From Bog-756 sp963812525 (lineage in GTDB: Bacteria; Actinomycetota; Acidimicrobiia; Acidimicrobiales; RAAP-2): a DNA stretch of 64,000 nt. Shown here piece after piece: positions 40,230 through 50,399 of the stretch. The first letter of the stretch is position 1; each line of letters begins with the position of its first letter. The stretch covers positions 825,318 through 889,317 of the forward strand of contig CAWEVL010000009.1 in the NCBI GenBank assembly GCA_963812525.1, given 5' to 3'. The notes below the pieces were generated by a model. It had not been told where the DNA came from. It did no database searches and worked only from the letters and a program-made list of their open reading frames with translations. The position numbers and the translations under genes are program-made.

Positions 40230-41473
40230 AGGTCCTCGCCGGCCAGGCGTCGGCAGACGGCCAAGGCGCTCTGCACCCCGTCCTCGTGGAAGCCGTAGCC
40301 CCAGTAGGCCCCGCAGAACCAGGTCCGGCGTGAGCCGTTGAGCTCGTCGCGCCGGCGCTGGGCGCCGATGGCCGCGGCATCGAACACCGGGTGGGCGTAG
40401 TCGAACCGGGCCAGGACCCGGTCCTCTCGGATGGCATCGTCGCGATTGAGCGTGATCAGGATCTCGTGGGCGGAGTCGATGCCCTGCAGGCTACGCAACC
40501 GGTACGTGAGGGTGGCCATCTCCGGCTGGTCGGCCAGCCGGTGGTAGTTCCAGCTGGCCCAGGCCCGGCGGTTGGCGGGCAGGAGTCGCTCGTCGGTGTG
40601 GAGGGTGGCCCGGTTGGGCTGGTACCGGATGGCACCCAGGACGTCGCGTTCGAGGCCGGAGGCGTCGGACAGCAGGCGCAGGGCCTGGTCGCTGTGGGTG
40701 GCCAGGACCACGTGGTCGAACCGCTCCGGGCCCAGGTCCGAGTGGAGCTCCACCCCGTCCCGCCGGCGGGTGACCTTGGCTACCGGGGAGCACAGGCGGA
40801 CGGCGTCGCCGAGCGGGGACACAATGGCGTCCACGTACCGACGGGAGCCCCCGTCCACCGTCCGCCACGACGGTTGGTTGCCGTGGTCGAGCAGCCCGTG
40901 GTTGGCGAAGAACCGGGCGAAGGTCACCGCCGGCATGTCGAGGAGGGTCCCCGGGTCGGCCGACCAGATGGACGAGCCCATGGGGATCAGGTACCAGTCG
41001 ACGAACTCGGACGACCAGCGCCCCTCGGCCAGCAGATCGGCCAGCGACCGGTCGGTGGGATGCTCGTCGCGGAGCAGCGCCCGGGCGGCCCGGTTGAACC
41101 GGACGACGTCGGTCAGCATGCGGAGGAAGGCCGGCCGGACGGCGTTGCCGCGTTGGGCGAACATGGTGGAGAGGGAGGTGCCCCGCCACTCGACGCCACT
41201 GACGTCATCGGACACGCTGAAGCTCATGTCGCTCGGCTTGGTGGCCACACCCAGGGTGTCGAACAGGCGGATGAGTCCCGGGTAGTTCCGTTCGTTGTAG
41301 ACCAGGAACCCGGTGTCCACCTCGTGGGTCTCGTCGGGCAAGTCGATCCTGACGGTGTGGGCGTGACCTCCGGGCCGGCGGTCGGCCTCGAAGACGGTGA
41401 CGTCGTGTCGTCGGGACAGCACGTGGGCACACACCAGGCCGGAGACGCCGGTTCCCACAATGGCGATCCTCAT
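40226..41473 (-). CDS. FAD-dependent oxidase of the NAD(P)-binding/amine oxidase class (COG2907)
   Basis: 415 residues. The FAD-binding GxGxxG is MRIAIVGTGVSGLVCAHVL, then FEADRRPGGHAHTV, TGFLVYNERNYPGL, VDGGSRRYVDAI, DHVVLATHSDQALRLL and the carboxy-terminal FCGAYWGYGFHEDGVQSAL. It probably desaturates or oxidises acyl chains together with the CFA-type enzyme. It is first in the minus-strand set and divergent from the SRPBCC-SDR gene. GAGGAG lies about 11 nt before the ATG. Confidence 0.87.
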   Translation of the reverse strand: MRIAIVGTGVSGLVCAHVLSRRHDVTVFEADRRPGGHAHTVRIDLPDETHEVDTGFLVYNERNYPGLIRLFDTLGVATKPSDMSFSVSDDVSGVEWRGTSLSTMFAQRGNAVRPAFLRMLTDVVRFNRAARALLRDEHPTDRSLADLLAEGRWSSEFVDWYLIPMGSSIWSADPGTLLDMPAVTFARFFANHGLLDHGNQPSWRTVDGGSRRYVDAIVSPLGDAVRLCSPVAKVTRRRDGVELHSDLGPERFDHVVLATHSDQALRLLSDASGLERDVLGAIRYQPNRATLHTDERLLPANRRAWASWNYHRLADQPEMATLTYRLRSLQGIDSAHEILITLNRDDAIREDRVLARFDYAHPVFDAAAIGAQRRRDELNGSRRTWFCGAYWGYGFHEDGVQSALAVCRRLAGEDL

Positions 41474-41526
41474 GGAAATGGCGAACTCCTCGTTCGATCG
41501 TCGATTCCGACAGTCGGTCTTCGGAG

Positions 41527-41584
41527 CGACCAGTGTGGTCGGATGACCCGGCCTGTTGTGGGAGAACGGCCAGTATATTGACCG
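41527..41584. promoter_or_regulatory. Two operator-like palindromes in a divergent promoter
   Basis: cgacca-gtg-tggtcg (41527-41541) is a perfect palindrome; cggcca-gtatat-tgaccg (41567-41584) is a near-palindrome with similar half-sites. The second covers a TATATT that could be the -10 box for the plus-strand gene. Both lie between the lipid-modification set and the SRPBCC-SDR gene, so one regulator may control both directions. Confidence 0.45.
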
Positions 41585-41640
41585 TGGGGCCGGCTGGCCG
41601 GCCCTGCGCTGGGTGGGTCGGCGAGACGGAGGGAGCACCG

Positions 41641-43131
41641 ATGTCCCGCTATCGGGGAACCGTCGTGTCGGAGCGTTCGGCCGAGGAGACCTTCGACTAT
41701 CTGGCGCGCTTCTCCAACGCCGCCGAGTGGGATCCCGGCGTGGCCCACGCCGAGCGGCTGGACGACGGCCCGATCGGCCTCGGAGCCACCTTCCGGCTCG
41801 GGGTACGGATCGGCTCCCGGGTCATCCCGCTCGACTACCGGATCGTGGCCTACGACCGGCCCCGCCGGATCGTGCTGTTGGGCGAGAGCCGCTCCGTCCG
41901 CTCGGAGGACACCGTGACCGTGGTGCCGGGGCCGGAGGGCGGCTCCCTGCTGACCTACCACGCCGACCTCCGGCTGTCGGGGGTGTTGTCCCTGTGCAAC
42001 CCGTTGCTCCCCCAGCACCTCCGACGGCTCGGCGACCGGGGTCTCGTCGGGCTTCGACGGGTGCTGTCCGGACCGTCCGACCCGACACCCGACCTCCCTC
42101 CCCTCGGCCCCCTGGCCGCCGGGGTGGTCGACAAGGCGCTGGAGGCCACCGTGGTGGGCAGCTTCTCCTGTATCGGCCCGGAGGTGCGCCGGCGCATGTC
42201 CGGCTGGTCGGAGCCCCCGTCCGCCGAGGGAACGGTGGCCCTGGTGACCGGGGGAACCTCGGGGTTGGGACTGGCCACGGCCATCGGCTTGGCCCGGCTC
42301 GGGGCCACGGTCCGGTTCACGGCCCGCAGTCCCGAGCGGGCCGAGCGGGCCCGGGCGACGGTCGTGGAGTCCGTCCCGGGCAGTGACGTCGACTTCCTGC
42401 TGGCCGACATGAGTCGACTGGACCAGGTCCGCTCACTGGCCGAGGTCTTCTTGTCGACCAACGACCGGTTGGACGTCCTGGTCCACAATGCCGGCGCCCT
42501 GACCCGCGAGTACACCGCTACCGACGCGGGGAGCGAGGTCACCGTGGCCACCCAGCTGGTGGCCCCGTTCCTCCTGAGCGGCCTGCTCCTGGACGAGCTC
42601 AGGGCCGCCGCCCCCTCCCGGATCATCCAGGTCTCCTCGGGTGGCCTGTACACCCAGCGGTTCGACCTGGCCACCTTGGAGATGGGACCGGGGGAGTACG
42701 ACGGCACGCTGGCCTACGCCCGGGCCAAGCGGGCCCAGCTGGTGCTGATGCACGAATGGGTCCGGCGCCTGGGTGGGAGCGGCGTGACGGTCCACGCCAT
42801 GCATCCCGGCTGGGCCGACACCCCGGGCCTCCGCAACGGCCTGCCCGGCTTCGCCAAGGCCGTGGGCCCGGTGCTCCGCACGCCCGAGCAGGGGGCCGAC
42901 ACCGTGGTGTGGCTGGCGGCGGCACCCGAGCCCTCGGTGGTCTCCGGCCGGTTCTGGCTGGACCGCCGGCCGCGGTGGGAGCACAAGGTGCCGTGGACCC
43001 GACTGGACGAGCCCGACTTCGTCCAGGCGGGCGCCGCCCTGTGGGCGTGGTGCGCGGACCGGGCCGGGTGGAACGGCCTGCCCCCACCGGCCCGACCGCG
43101 CCCGGCCGGACGGTTCAGTCCCAGCCGGTGA
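41641..43131 (+). CDS. SRPBCC-SDR fusion protein
   Basis: 496 residues joining two domains. Residues 1-145 form a SRPBCC/polyketide-cyclase fold (VVSERSAEETFDYLARFSNAAEWDPG, LDYRIVAYDRPRRIVLLGES). Residues 195-460 form a short-chain dehydrogenase: LVTGGTSGLGLATAIGLARLG (cofactor), LVHNAG, and YAxAKxA-type sequence in LAYARAKRAQLVLMHEW. The SDR half resembles retinol/WW-oxidoreductase-type enzymes. Position opposite the CFA/DUF1365/oxidase set suggests action on the same lipid. The 3' end overlaps the converging gene by 17 nt. ATG at 41641. Confidence 0.85.
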   Translation: MSRYRGTVVSERSAEETFDYLARFSNAAEWDPGVAHAERLDDGPIGLGATFRLGVRIGSRVIPLDYRIVAYDRPRRIVLLGESRSVRSEDTVTVVPGPEGGSLLTYHADLRLSGVLSLCNPLLPQHLRRLGDRGLVGLRRVLSGPSDPTPDLPPLGPLAAGVVDKALEATVVGSFSCIGPEVRRRMSGWSEPPSAEGTVALVTGGTSGLGLATAIGLARLGATVRFTARSPERAERARATVVESVPGSDVDFLLADMSRLDQVRSLAEVFLSTNDRLDVLVHNAGALTREYTATDAGSEVTVATQLVAPFLLSGLLLDELRAAAPSRIIQVSSGGLYTQRFDLATLEMGPGEYDGTLAYARAKRAQLVLMHEWVRRLGGSGVTVHAMHPGWADTPGLRNGLPGFAKAVGPVLRTPEQGADTVVWLAAAPEPSVVSGRFWLDRRPRWEHKVPWTRLDEPDFVQAGAALWAWCADRAGWNGLPPPARPRPAGRFSPSR

Positions 43132-44228
43132 AGCCGTACTGCTGGTGGGGGCCCATCACCGCGCACTCGAACATCCCGTAGCCCACCTGCACCGTCACAG
43201 GTGAACCGGGCCGCGTACTCGGTCAGGGCCCACGTGGAGTAGGACGGGTCGGCCGGCGGGACACTCTGCCCCTGGACCACCAACTCGCCCTGGTACATCC
43301 CGTGCTTCCAGTCCGGCTCGAGACCGTAGCCGCTGCCCAGCAGGAGGGGGAAGGGCAGCAGGGTCTCCACCTCGACCTCGGCCGTCTTCTGCCCGTGGGC
43401 CCCGAAATAGGAGAGGGTGGCCCCGGCCACCGAGCGGGTGCCCGGGGCGAAGCGCAGCTGGTGCTCCGGCCGGCCGAGCCACTCGGCCTCGCGCCCCGAG
43501 CCCAGCGGGAAGACCCGGTGGGCGTCCTGCATGATGCGCTCGCCGCTGGGGCGCTCCTGGACGATGGTGACCAGGGCGTGGTCGTCGAATCGGACCGGGG
43601 CGTAGATCCAGAAGAACCCGCCCTCCGTGTCGGTGGCCCGGATGCCGGGCGGCTCGGGCTCGCCCACCGGGCGCACCCCCCACGAGCGGTCCCGCGATCC
43701 CCAGAACCGGTCGGGGGTCAGGGCCAGCTCCCGGTCGCCCACCGTGAGGGTGCCGGTCCACGAGCCCACCTGGGCGAAGCGGGTGGAGTCGAAGGTCACC
43801 CGGCTGAACTGGCGGTCGAAGTGCCGCGACTCCAGGTGGGCCTCGGAGAACCCGTCGTAGACGGCGTCGAGCTCGAGGCCCCACTCGTTGGGCTCCACGA
43901 TGACCCGGACCTGCTCGAGGCCCTTCAGGACCTCCACCCGGATCGGGCCGACCGAGGCGTCCATCCGGTCGGCTCCCAGGGTCTTGGACGAGCGCACCAC
44001 CCGGTGGTCCCCGCCCCACAGCACCGAGACGAAGGCGTCGGCCACGCTGAGGTTGGGGTACTGGCCCACCCCGATCACCGCGAACAGCTCGTCCTCGGTG
44101 CCGTGCACACCGCCGGCCCCGTGGATGTTGAAGTAGTAGCGGTCGTAGAAATTGCGGTCCGAGGTCCCGACGAAGCGCATGGGCTCGGAGATCTGGTGGA
44201 CCGGGTAGTCGTCAAGGGGGGAGAGCAT
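43115..44228 (-). CDS. AttH/CrtC-like hypothetical protein (one frameshift)
   Basis: About 370 residues after removing one base near 43197. The sequence is beta-rich: DRNFYDRYYFNIHGAGGVHG, RVIVEPNEWGLELDAVYDG, DRFWGSRDRSWGVRPVG and FFWIYAPVRFDDHALVTIVQE resemble the lipocalin-like AttH/hydroxyneurosporene-synthase group; I am not certain of the family. After the break the reading continues VQVGYGMFECAVMG and ends at 43115, inside the end of the convergent gene. Without the correction the frame runs on as low-complexity antisense sequence. Probably co-regulated with the divergent aldehyde dehydrogenase. Confidence 0.7.
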
Positions 44229-44442
44229 CGGTGGTTCCTCGGGATCGCTGGTGGTCTCGGGCGGGTCGCGGTACCGGTGCGAGCCGGCTCGCCCCGTGCG
44301 ATCGGAGCGTAGCCAGGTTCGAGGTGACGGTGCGTCAGATCGGCGACCCGGCTACGATTTCCCATGTCAGCCCGGTGTGTCGCCGTCCGTGGGCCGCACC
44401 GCTGGTCAGTCGCCGGTGTCCGATTCGAGCCTGGGAGGGACC

Positions 44443-45904
44443 ATGAAGTCGTACGATCGCCTGTTCATCGGGGGGGAGTGGGTCGAGCCGTCCTCGACCG
44501 CAGTGTTCGACGTGGTGTCGCCCACCACCGAGGAGCTGGTCGGCCGGGTGCCCGAGGCCCGGGAGGCCGACGTGGACCGGGCGGTGGCCGCCGCCCGCGA
44601 GGCCTTCGACCACGGTCCCTGGCCCCGCATGACCCCCGCCGAGCGGGGCGCGGTCCTGACCAAGGTGGCCGAAGCCATCCGCAACGACATGCAGGGCATG
44701 TCCGAGCTGATCTCCAACGAGATGGGCTCGCCGGTCGCCTGGGGCACGCTGGCCCAGGTGCTGGCCCCCACCATGATCCTCGACTACTACGCCGGTCTCG
44801 GTTCCACCTTCGCCTTCGACACCGTCAAGGACGGGCTGATGGGCCCGGTGCTGGTGGCCAAGGAGCCGGTCGGCGTGGTGGCCGCCATCACCCCGTGGAA
44901 CGTCCCGCTCTTCCTGGCCTGCGCGCAAGCTGGCCCCGGCCCTCCTGTCCGGGCAGCACCGTGGTGTTCAAGCCGGCGCCCGAGACGCCGCTCGACGCCA
45001 ACGTGCTCGCCGAGATCTTCGTCGAGGCCGGGCTGCCCAACGGGGTGCTCAGCGTGGTGCCGGCCGGACGCGAGGTGGGGGCGCACCTGGTCAACCACCC
45101 CGGCGTGGACAAGGTGTCCTTCACCGGGCTCGACGGTGGCCGGCCGGGAGATCGGCGCCGCCTGCGGGCCGAACCTCAAGCGGGTCAGCCTCGAGCTGGG
45201 TGGCAAGTCGGCGGCCATCCTGCTGGACGACGTCGAACCTGGCCGAGTCCATCCCCCTGCTGCTGCCCAACGCCATCATGAACAACGGCGAGGCCTGCAT
45301 CTCCCTGACCCGCATCCTGGCCCCGCGGGACCGGTACGACGAGGTCACCGAGGCCCTCGTCGAGCAGGTCCGGGCCATGAAGGTCGGCGACGCCCTCGAC
45401 CCGGCGACCGAGGTCGGGCCGCTGGTGGCCGAGCGCCAGCGGGACCGGGTGGAGAACTACATCCGCATCGGCCAGGAGGAAGGGGCCAAGGTCGCGGTGG
45501 GCGGCGGTCGGCCCGAAGGGATCGACAAGGGGTGGTTCGTCGAGCCCACCGTCTTCGTGGACGTGGACAACTCCATGCGCATCGCCCAGGAGGAGATCTT
45601 CGGACCCGTGCTCTCGGTCATCCCCTACGACGACGAGGCCGACGCCGTCCGCATCGCCAACGACTCCGACTACGGCCTGTGCGGCGGGGTGTTCACCGGC
45701 GACAACGACCGCGGCCTGGCCGTGGCCCGCCAGGTGCGCACCGGCACCTACATGGTCAACTCCAACATTCCCATCGACTTCTCCTCGCCGTTCGGTGGCT
45801 ACAAGGCGTCGGGGGTGGGCCGCGAGTTCGGCGAGGACGGCCTCGAGCTGTTCCTCGAGAAGAAGACCATCAACCTCCCGGCCGGCTACACCCCGGCGAT
45901 CTGA
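44443..45904 (+). CDS. Aldehyde dehydrogenase (frameshifted in this sequence)
   Basis: A complete NAD(P)-dependent aldehyde dehydrogenase of about 485 residues if four single bases are removed near 44930, 44960, 45130 and 45233. Readable in order: RLFIGGEWVEPSS, VAAITPWNVPLFLAC, VVFKPAPETPLDANVL, VAGREIGAACG, LELGGKSAAILL (catalytic Glu region), NNGEACISLTR (nucleophile Cys) and EEIFGPVLSVIPYDD, ending SGVGREFGEDGLELFLEKK. It oxidises an unidentified aldehyde. ATG after GGGAGGGACC. The preserved motifs and full length argue for consensus errors, not a pseudogene. Confidence 0.8.
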
Positions 45905-46158
45905 GCCGGATCAGCCCGAGGGCCGACCGGGTCGGAGCAGGTCCGCCCCGGCTTCGGTGCCTCGACGGAACCCCCGGCGGTTGCTGGGCGGGCCCGACCG
46001 GCCCGGACCCGGCGTGACGGCGCCCCGATCCGTGCCTGGCACGCCTGGCCGGAATCAGCGCGTGCGTAACTGCATGGGGACCTGCGATATATATGGAACG
46101 GTGCCGGGCCCTGGGGCCAGGCCGCACCGGTCCGGCGTGGGTGGAGGCAGGCAACCAG

Positions 46159-48437
46159 ATGAGCACAGGCGTCCACACGGCCCCGAGACGAGCGCGCAGG
46201 TCGCCGCTCGACACCAGCGCGGGCCGCGGCCGGGCCATCGTCTTCAGCTATCGTCCCCGCCCTCGACGGGCTCCGGGCCGTGGCCGTGCTGGGCGTCATG
46301 CTGTACCACGGAGGCGCCCCGATGGCCGGTGGGGGGTTCCTCGGCGTGGACGTGTTCTTCGTCCTGTCCGGCTTCCTGATCACCTCGCTGCTGCTCGGTG
46401 AGTGGACCCGGACCCTGACGGTCAAGCTGGGCCAGTTCTGGGCCCGCCGGGCCCGTCGTCTGCTGCCCGCCCTGCTGGTGATGCTGGTGGGGGTGGCCAT
46501 CTTCGTCAAGGTCTTCTCCGGGCCCGGCGAGTTCGCCGGGCTGCGGCTCGACTCGCTGTCCACGCTGTTCTACGTGGCCAACTGGCACTTCATCGTGGCC
46601 GGTGGCAACTACTTCGACGCCACCGCCCAGCCCTCGCCGCTCCAGCACATGTGGACCCTGTCCATCGAGGAGCAGTTCTACATCGTGTGGCCACCGGTGG
46701 TGCTCCTCCTGCTGCACTTCGGACGGAAGCTCCGCCCGGCGCGGCGCCTGTGGCCGGTGCTGGCCGTCGCCGTGGCCGGCGCCGTCGCCTCCGCCGTCGA
46801 CATGCGCCTGTCCTTCCAGGGTGGGGCGTCCGTCATGCGCCTGTACGAGGGTACGGACACCCGCAGCCAGGACATCCTGGTCGGCGCGGCCCTGGCCATC
46901 GGCATGGCCATGTGGGCCCAGCGGCGCACCTCGCTGCCCGGCGCCCAGGCCGATCGGCGACGACCGGGCCCGGGTGGTACGGGCCCATCCCGCCGCCGGG
47001 ACGGCCGGTACCTTCCCGGCACCACCGCACCGCCGCGACCTCCGCCGCCGGCGCGGCCTCGGCATCAGGCCCATCACCGCCTGGGAGATCACGCCCGCGC
47101 CGGTCCGGGCCGCCCTGCAGGTGGCCGGCTGGCTGGCCGTGGTGGCCGGCGTGGCCGTCGTGTGGCGGGTGACGGGCCCCGGGGCGTTCCTGTTCGAAGG
47201 GGGCTACTTCCTGTTCGCCCTCGGCGTGGCCGCTGGTCATCTTCTGCGTGGTCACCACCCAGGGGGCACTCGCTGTCCCGCTCCTTGGGCAACCCGGTCT
47301 TCCGCTACGTGGGGAAGATCTCGTACGGCACCTACCTGTGGCACGTGCCCCTGTTCGCCCTGTTCAGCGCCCAGCGCCTCCACCTCTACGGCTACCCGCT
47401 GCTGGCCGTCCGCATCGGCCGTCACCCTGGTGGTGGCCACGGGCTCCTACTACCTGGTGGAGGAGCCGATCCGCCGCCGGAAGACCCGGACCTTCACCGA
47501 GTGGCGGGCCTGGCTGCCTGACCGCCGGCGCCTTCGTGGGCGTGGTGGCGGTGACGGTGGCCGCCACCCTCCCGTCAGCCGCCGAGGCGGCCAGCCCGGT
47601 CCGCGCCCAGGGAACGGCCTACGTGGGACCCCCGGTGAAGGTCCTGGTGTTCGGGGACTCGGTGGCCTGGCGCCTCGGCTTCGCCATGCTGGCCAGCCAG
47701 CCCCAGACCAGCTACGACGTGAGCATCGACAACGGGGCCATCATCGGATGCGGCTTGCTGCGCATCCACCCAGTACCTCCTCTACGGCCTGGCCCATCCC
47801 GAGGTCGCCCAGTGCGACCCGGCGTCGCCGCCCGCCGACCAGTGGCCCGCCCAGTGGAAGGGCGACCTCGACCAGTTCCAGCCCAACGTGGTGGTGGTGC
47901 TGGCCGGTCGGTGGGAGGTGTCGGACCGGTTGATCGACGGGCACTGGCTCCACATCGGCCAGCCGGCCTTCGACGCCGCGGTCAAGCAGTCGCTGGAGCA
48001 GGCCGTCCAGGTGGGCACGTCGACCGGGGCCCTGATGGTCCTGATGACGTCACCCTGCTTCGCCCCGATCGAGCAGGACAACGGCCAGGTCTGGCCCGAG
48101 GACGGCCCGACCCGGCTGAACGACTACAACTCGATCGTGCGGCAGGTGGCCGCGGAGCACCCGAGCCACCGTGGCGCTCGATGACTTCGGTGCCCAGCTC
48201 TGTCCGGGTGGGCAGTACCAGGAGTCGTTCAACGGGGTGCAGATCCGGGACGGGGACGGGATGCACATCGCCCCGACGGCGGCCGCCGGCCAGTGGCTGG
48301 ACGCCCGGGTCCTGCCCGAGGTGATCAGAGTGGGCCGGCTGCAGATGGCCGGGCAGCAGCTGGTTGCGGCGGGTTCCGCGTCCACCACCTCGACGGCGGG
48401 CTCGCTCTCGGCCAGCGGCACCGGCCGTCGGCCCTGA
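46159..48437 (+). CDS. OafA/YrhL-type acyltransferase with SGNH domain (many frameshifts)
   Basis: Reconstructed length about 755 residues. The membrane acyltransferase-3 domain reads IVPALDGLRAVAV, GGFLGVDVFFVLSGFLITSLLL, QHMWTLSIEEQFYIVWP, then later FRYVGKISYGTYLWHVPLF and ATGSYYLVEEPIRRRK. A carboxy-terminal SGNH domain follows: KVLVFGDSVAWRLGF (block I Ser) and TSPCFAPIEQ. Such proteins O-acylate envelope glycans or lipids. About eight breaks (near 46248, 47000, 47233, 47283, 47424, 47522, 47770, 48172) each move the frame by +1. ATG 46159; a TATATA at 46088-46093 may be the -10 box. Confidence 0.72.
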
Positions 48438-48442
48438 GCCCG

Positions 48443-48475
48443 CACCCTGGTCGGGCCGCGGGCCGGCTCAGGGTG
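48443..48475. terminator. Hairpin between convergent genes
   Basis: caccctg (48443-48449) pairs with cagggtg (48469-48475); the 19-nt loop contains a further GC-rich self-complementary stretch. It lies just after the acyltransferase stop and overlaps the stop of the lipoprotein gene. No U-tract. Confidence 0.45.
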
Positions 48476-48907
48476 ACGAGGTGAAGGGGGCCGGCGGGGG
48501 GATGGACGACGGCGGCGGGGCCTGCCCGAATGCCGAGCTGTCCGCCTGTTGGCACTGGGCCCGGAGGGAACTGACCAGCGTGGTCTCCGGGACGCGGTTG
48601 GACTCGGACACCGTGGTCATGAGGGCCTGCCACTGGCCGTCGTGGTAGGCGGCCTGGGCGGCGATGGGCAGGGCCTGGCGCAGCTGGATGTAGGCCTCCT
48701 GTTGGAGCTGGCCGGCCAGGCGTGGCGTCGGGCTGGTGGGCCGGCCTGGGTCAGCAGGCTCAGCGACCGGTCCACGTGGGTGCACGCCTGCTTGGCCAGG
48801 GCCGTCCCGTCGTCGCCACAGGCGCTGAGCGCGGTGCCGAGCCCCACCACCAACACGGTTCCGGCGGCCAGACGCCGGAACCGGGCCGGAAGGGCGGGGA
48901 GCCTCAC
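48468..48907 (-). CDS. Small secreted lipoprotein (two frameshifts)
   Basis: About 145 residues. The amino-terminus is a classical lipoprotein signal: basic RFRR, hydrophobic LAAGTVLVVGLGTA, then LSAC as lipobox. The mature part (KQACTHVDRSLSLLTQA, then QLQQEAYIQLRQALPIAAQAAYHDGQWQALMTTV, SLRAQCQQAD) is helical with three or four cysteines and a Pro/Ser tail. Two one-base insertions near 48757 and 48737 break the frame; removing both yields AAHQPDATLAGQLQQ across the joint. Function unknown. Its GTG start overlaps the stop of the upstream gene. Confidence 0.65.
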
Positions 48908-49461
48908 CCCAGCCAGCTACCGGAGGAGTCGAGGAGGTAGCGGCTGACGGCCAGGCACCGGTCGAACACCTCGCACATCATCTCCTCCCCGGCCAGGATC
49001 CGGGTGAGGGACACGGGGGAGCGGGCCACGATGTTGAGCCGCCGCTCGGCGGCGTCGGTGGCCGAGGCGTAGGAGTCGATGGCCGAGACCTCGAGGGGCA
49101 GCTCGATGCCGCCCACGCCGGCGAGGTCGATGGCCAGCCGCAGCAGGTCGGGACCGTGGGGGAGCGGGGGCAGGGCCCAGGTGAAGGTCAGGGGAAAGTG
49201 GAACTCGTCGGGGGGCTCGTCGTCCTCGGGCAGGCCGAAGACGGCGTCCTCGAACGAGAGCAGCGTCCTCGGGTCCACCTCGAGAGCCAGATGGAGGTCG
49301 AGCGGTCCGCCGCAGCCGTCCTCGGGATGGAGCTCGACCTCCCAGACCTGACGCAGGGAGTAGGTCTCCACGAAGTGGCGCTCGTCGTGCACGTGGAAGC
49401 CATGGTCGACCGAGTGATCCTTGAGGTCGGCCACGTATCCGGCCACATCGATGACTGCCAC
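48904..49461 (-). CDS. Hypothetical protein
   Basis: 185 residues, acidic, soluble, no recognised domain. It contains HGFHVHDERHFVETYSLRQVWEVELHPEDG near the start, a beta-rich middle (FHFPLTFTWALPPLP) and a helical end (EEMMCEVFDRCLAVSRYLLD). GTG start at 49461; its stop overlaps the start of the lipoprotein gene (GTGA), so the two are probably one unit. Divergent from the inositol-phosphatase family gene with about 48 bp between. Confidence 0.7.
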   Translation of the reverse strand: MAVIDVAGYVADLKDHSVDHGFHVHDERHFVETYSLRQVWEVELHPEDGCGGPLDLHLALEVDPRTLLSFEDAVFGLPEDDEPPDEFHFPLTFTWALPPLPHGPDLLRLAIDLAGVGGIELPLEVSAIDSYASATDAAERRLNIVARSPVSLTRILAGEEMMCEVFDRCLAVSRYLLDSSGSWLG

Positions 49462-49509
49462 AGGTGGCTCAGCCTACCGGGACCTGGGTGGCTCCGGTAT
49501 CGTCCCCGC

Positions 49510-50251
49510 ATGGACGATGACGGCCTGCTCGAGGTGCTCCACGCCACGGCGTCGGCGGTGGCCCACGCCCTCAGCGGCCTGGGCGACTGGGGCTTGGCCG
49601 GAACGCGTGACGGACAGTACCGCTCGGACCTGGCCGCCGACGCCGCCGCGCTGGCGGTGCTTGACGGGAGCCGGGCTCGGGGTCATGTCCGAGGAGTCGG
49701 GGACCCACGGGCCGGAGGGTCGGGTGGTGGTGGTGGTCGACCCGGTGGACGGCTCGACCAACGCGGCCCGGGGCATCCCCTGGTTCGCCACCAGCCTGTG
49801 CGCCGTGGACGCCGAGGGGCCGCGGGTGGCCGTGGTGGTCAACCAGGCCTCGGGGATCCGCTTCGAGGCCGTGCGGGGAGGTGGGGCCCGCAAGGACGGT
49901 GCTCCGATCCGGCCGTCCGGGTGTCGAGTCCTGGGACAGTCCATCGTGGGGTTCTCGGGCTACCCGACGCAGTACTTCGGGTGGTCCCAGTGCCGGATGC
50001 TGGGAGCCGCCGCCCTCGACCTGTGCGCGGTGGCCGAGGGGGTGCTCGACGGGTACGCGGTGGTGGGAGGGTCGCAGCTGGGGAGCTGGGACTACCTCGG
50101 GGGCATGCTGGTCTGCACCGAGGCCGGCGCCGTGGTGGGTGAGCTCGAGGGTCGGTCGCTCGTGACGCTGGACCACAGTGCCCGGCGGACACCGGTGGCG
50201 GCGGCCACGCCGGACCTGCTGCAGGCACTGTCCGCGGCGGCTGCGCAGTAG
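49510..50251 (+). CDS. Inositol monophosphatase family protein (one frameshift)
   Basis: About 246 residues after removing one base near 49672. Metal-binding motifs of the FIG superfamily are present: SEESG, then VVVVDPVDGSTNAARG, and the last motif GSWDYLGGMLVCTEAGAVV. Substrates of the family include inositol phosphates, histidinol phosphate and PAP. None can be assigned here. Start at ATG 49510. The break occurs in gacgggagc, where a G-run is one base too long. Confidence 0.8.
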
Positions 50252-50262
50252 CGTGTTCGCTC

Positions 50263-50336
50263 GGGCGTTTAGCTCAGTTGGTCAGAGCAGCTGGCTTACA
50301 ACCAGCAGGTCATCGGTTCGAGTCCGATAGCGCCCA
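50263..50336 (+). tRNA. tRNA-Val (TAC)
   Basis: 74 nt: acceptor gggcgtt/agcgccc, D arm gctc/gagc, anticodon arm gctgg-ctTACaa-ccagc, T arm atcgg-ttcgagt-ccgat, discriminator A. Anticodon at 50297-50299. CCA is not encoded. A recombinase remnant begins 64 nt downstream, so this tRNA is a likely integration target. Confidence 0.95.
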
Positions 50337-50399
50337 CGAGCTGGGAAGTGTTGTCGAGGTGCCTGGCACTGCGTACCGACACCTGATAGCTATGCCGGT

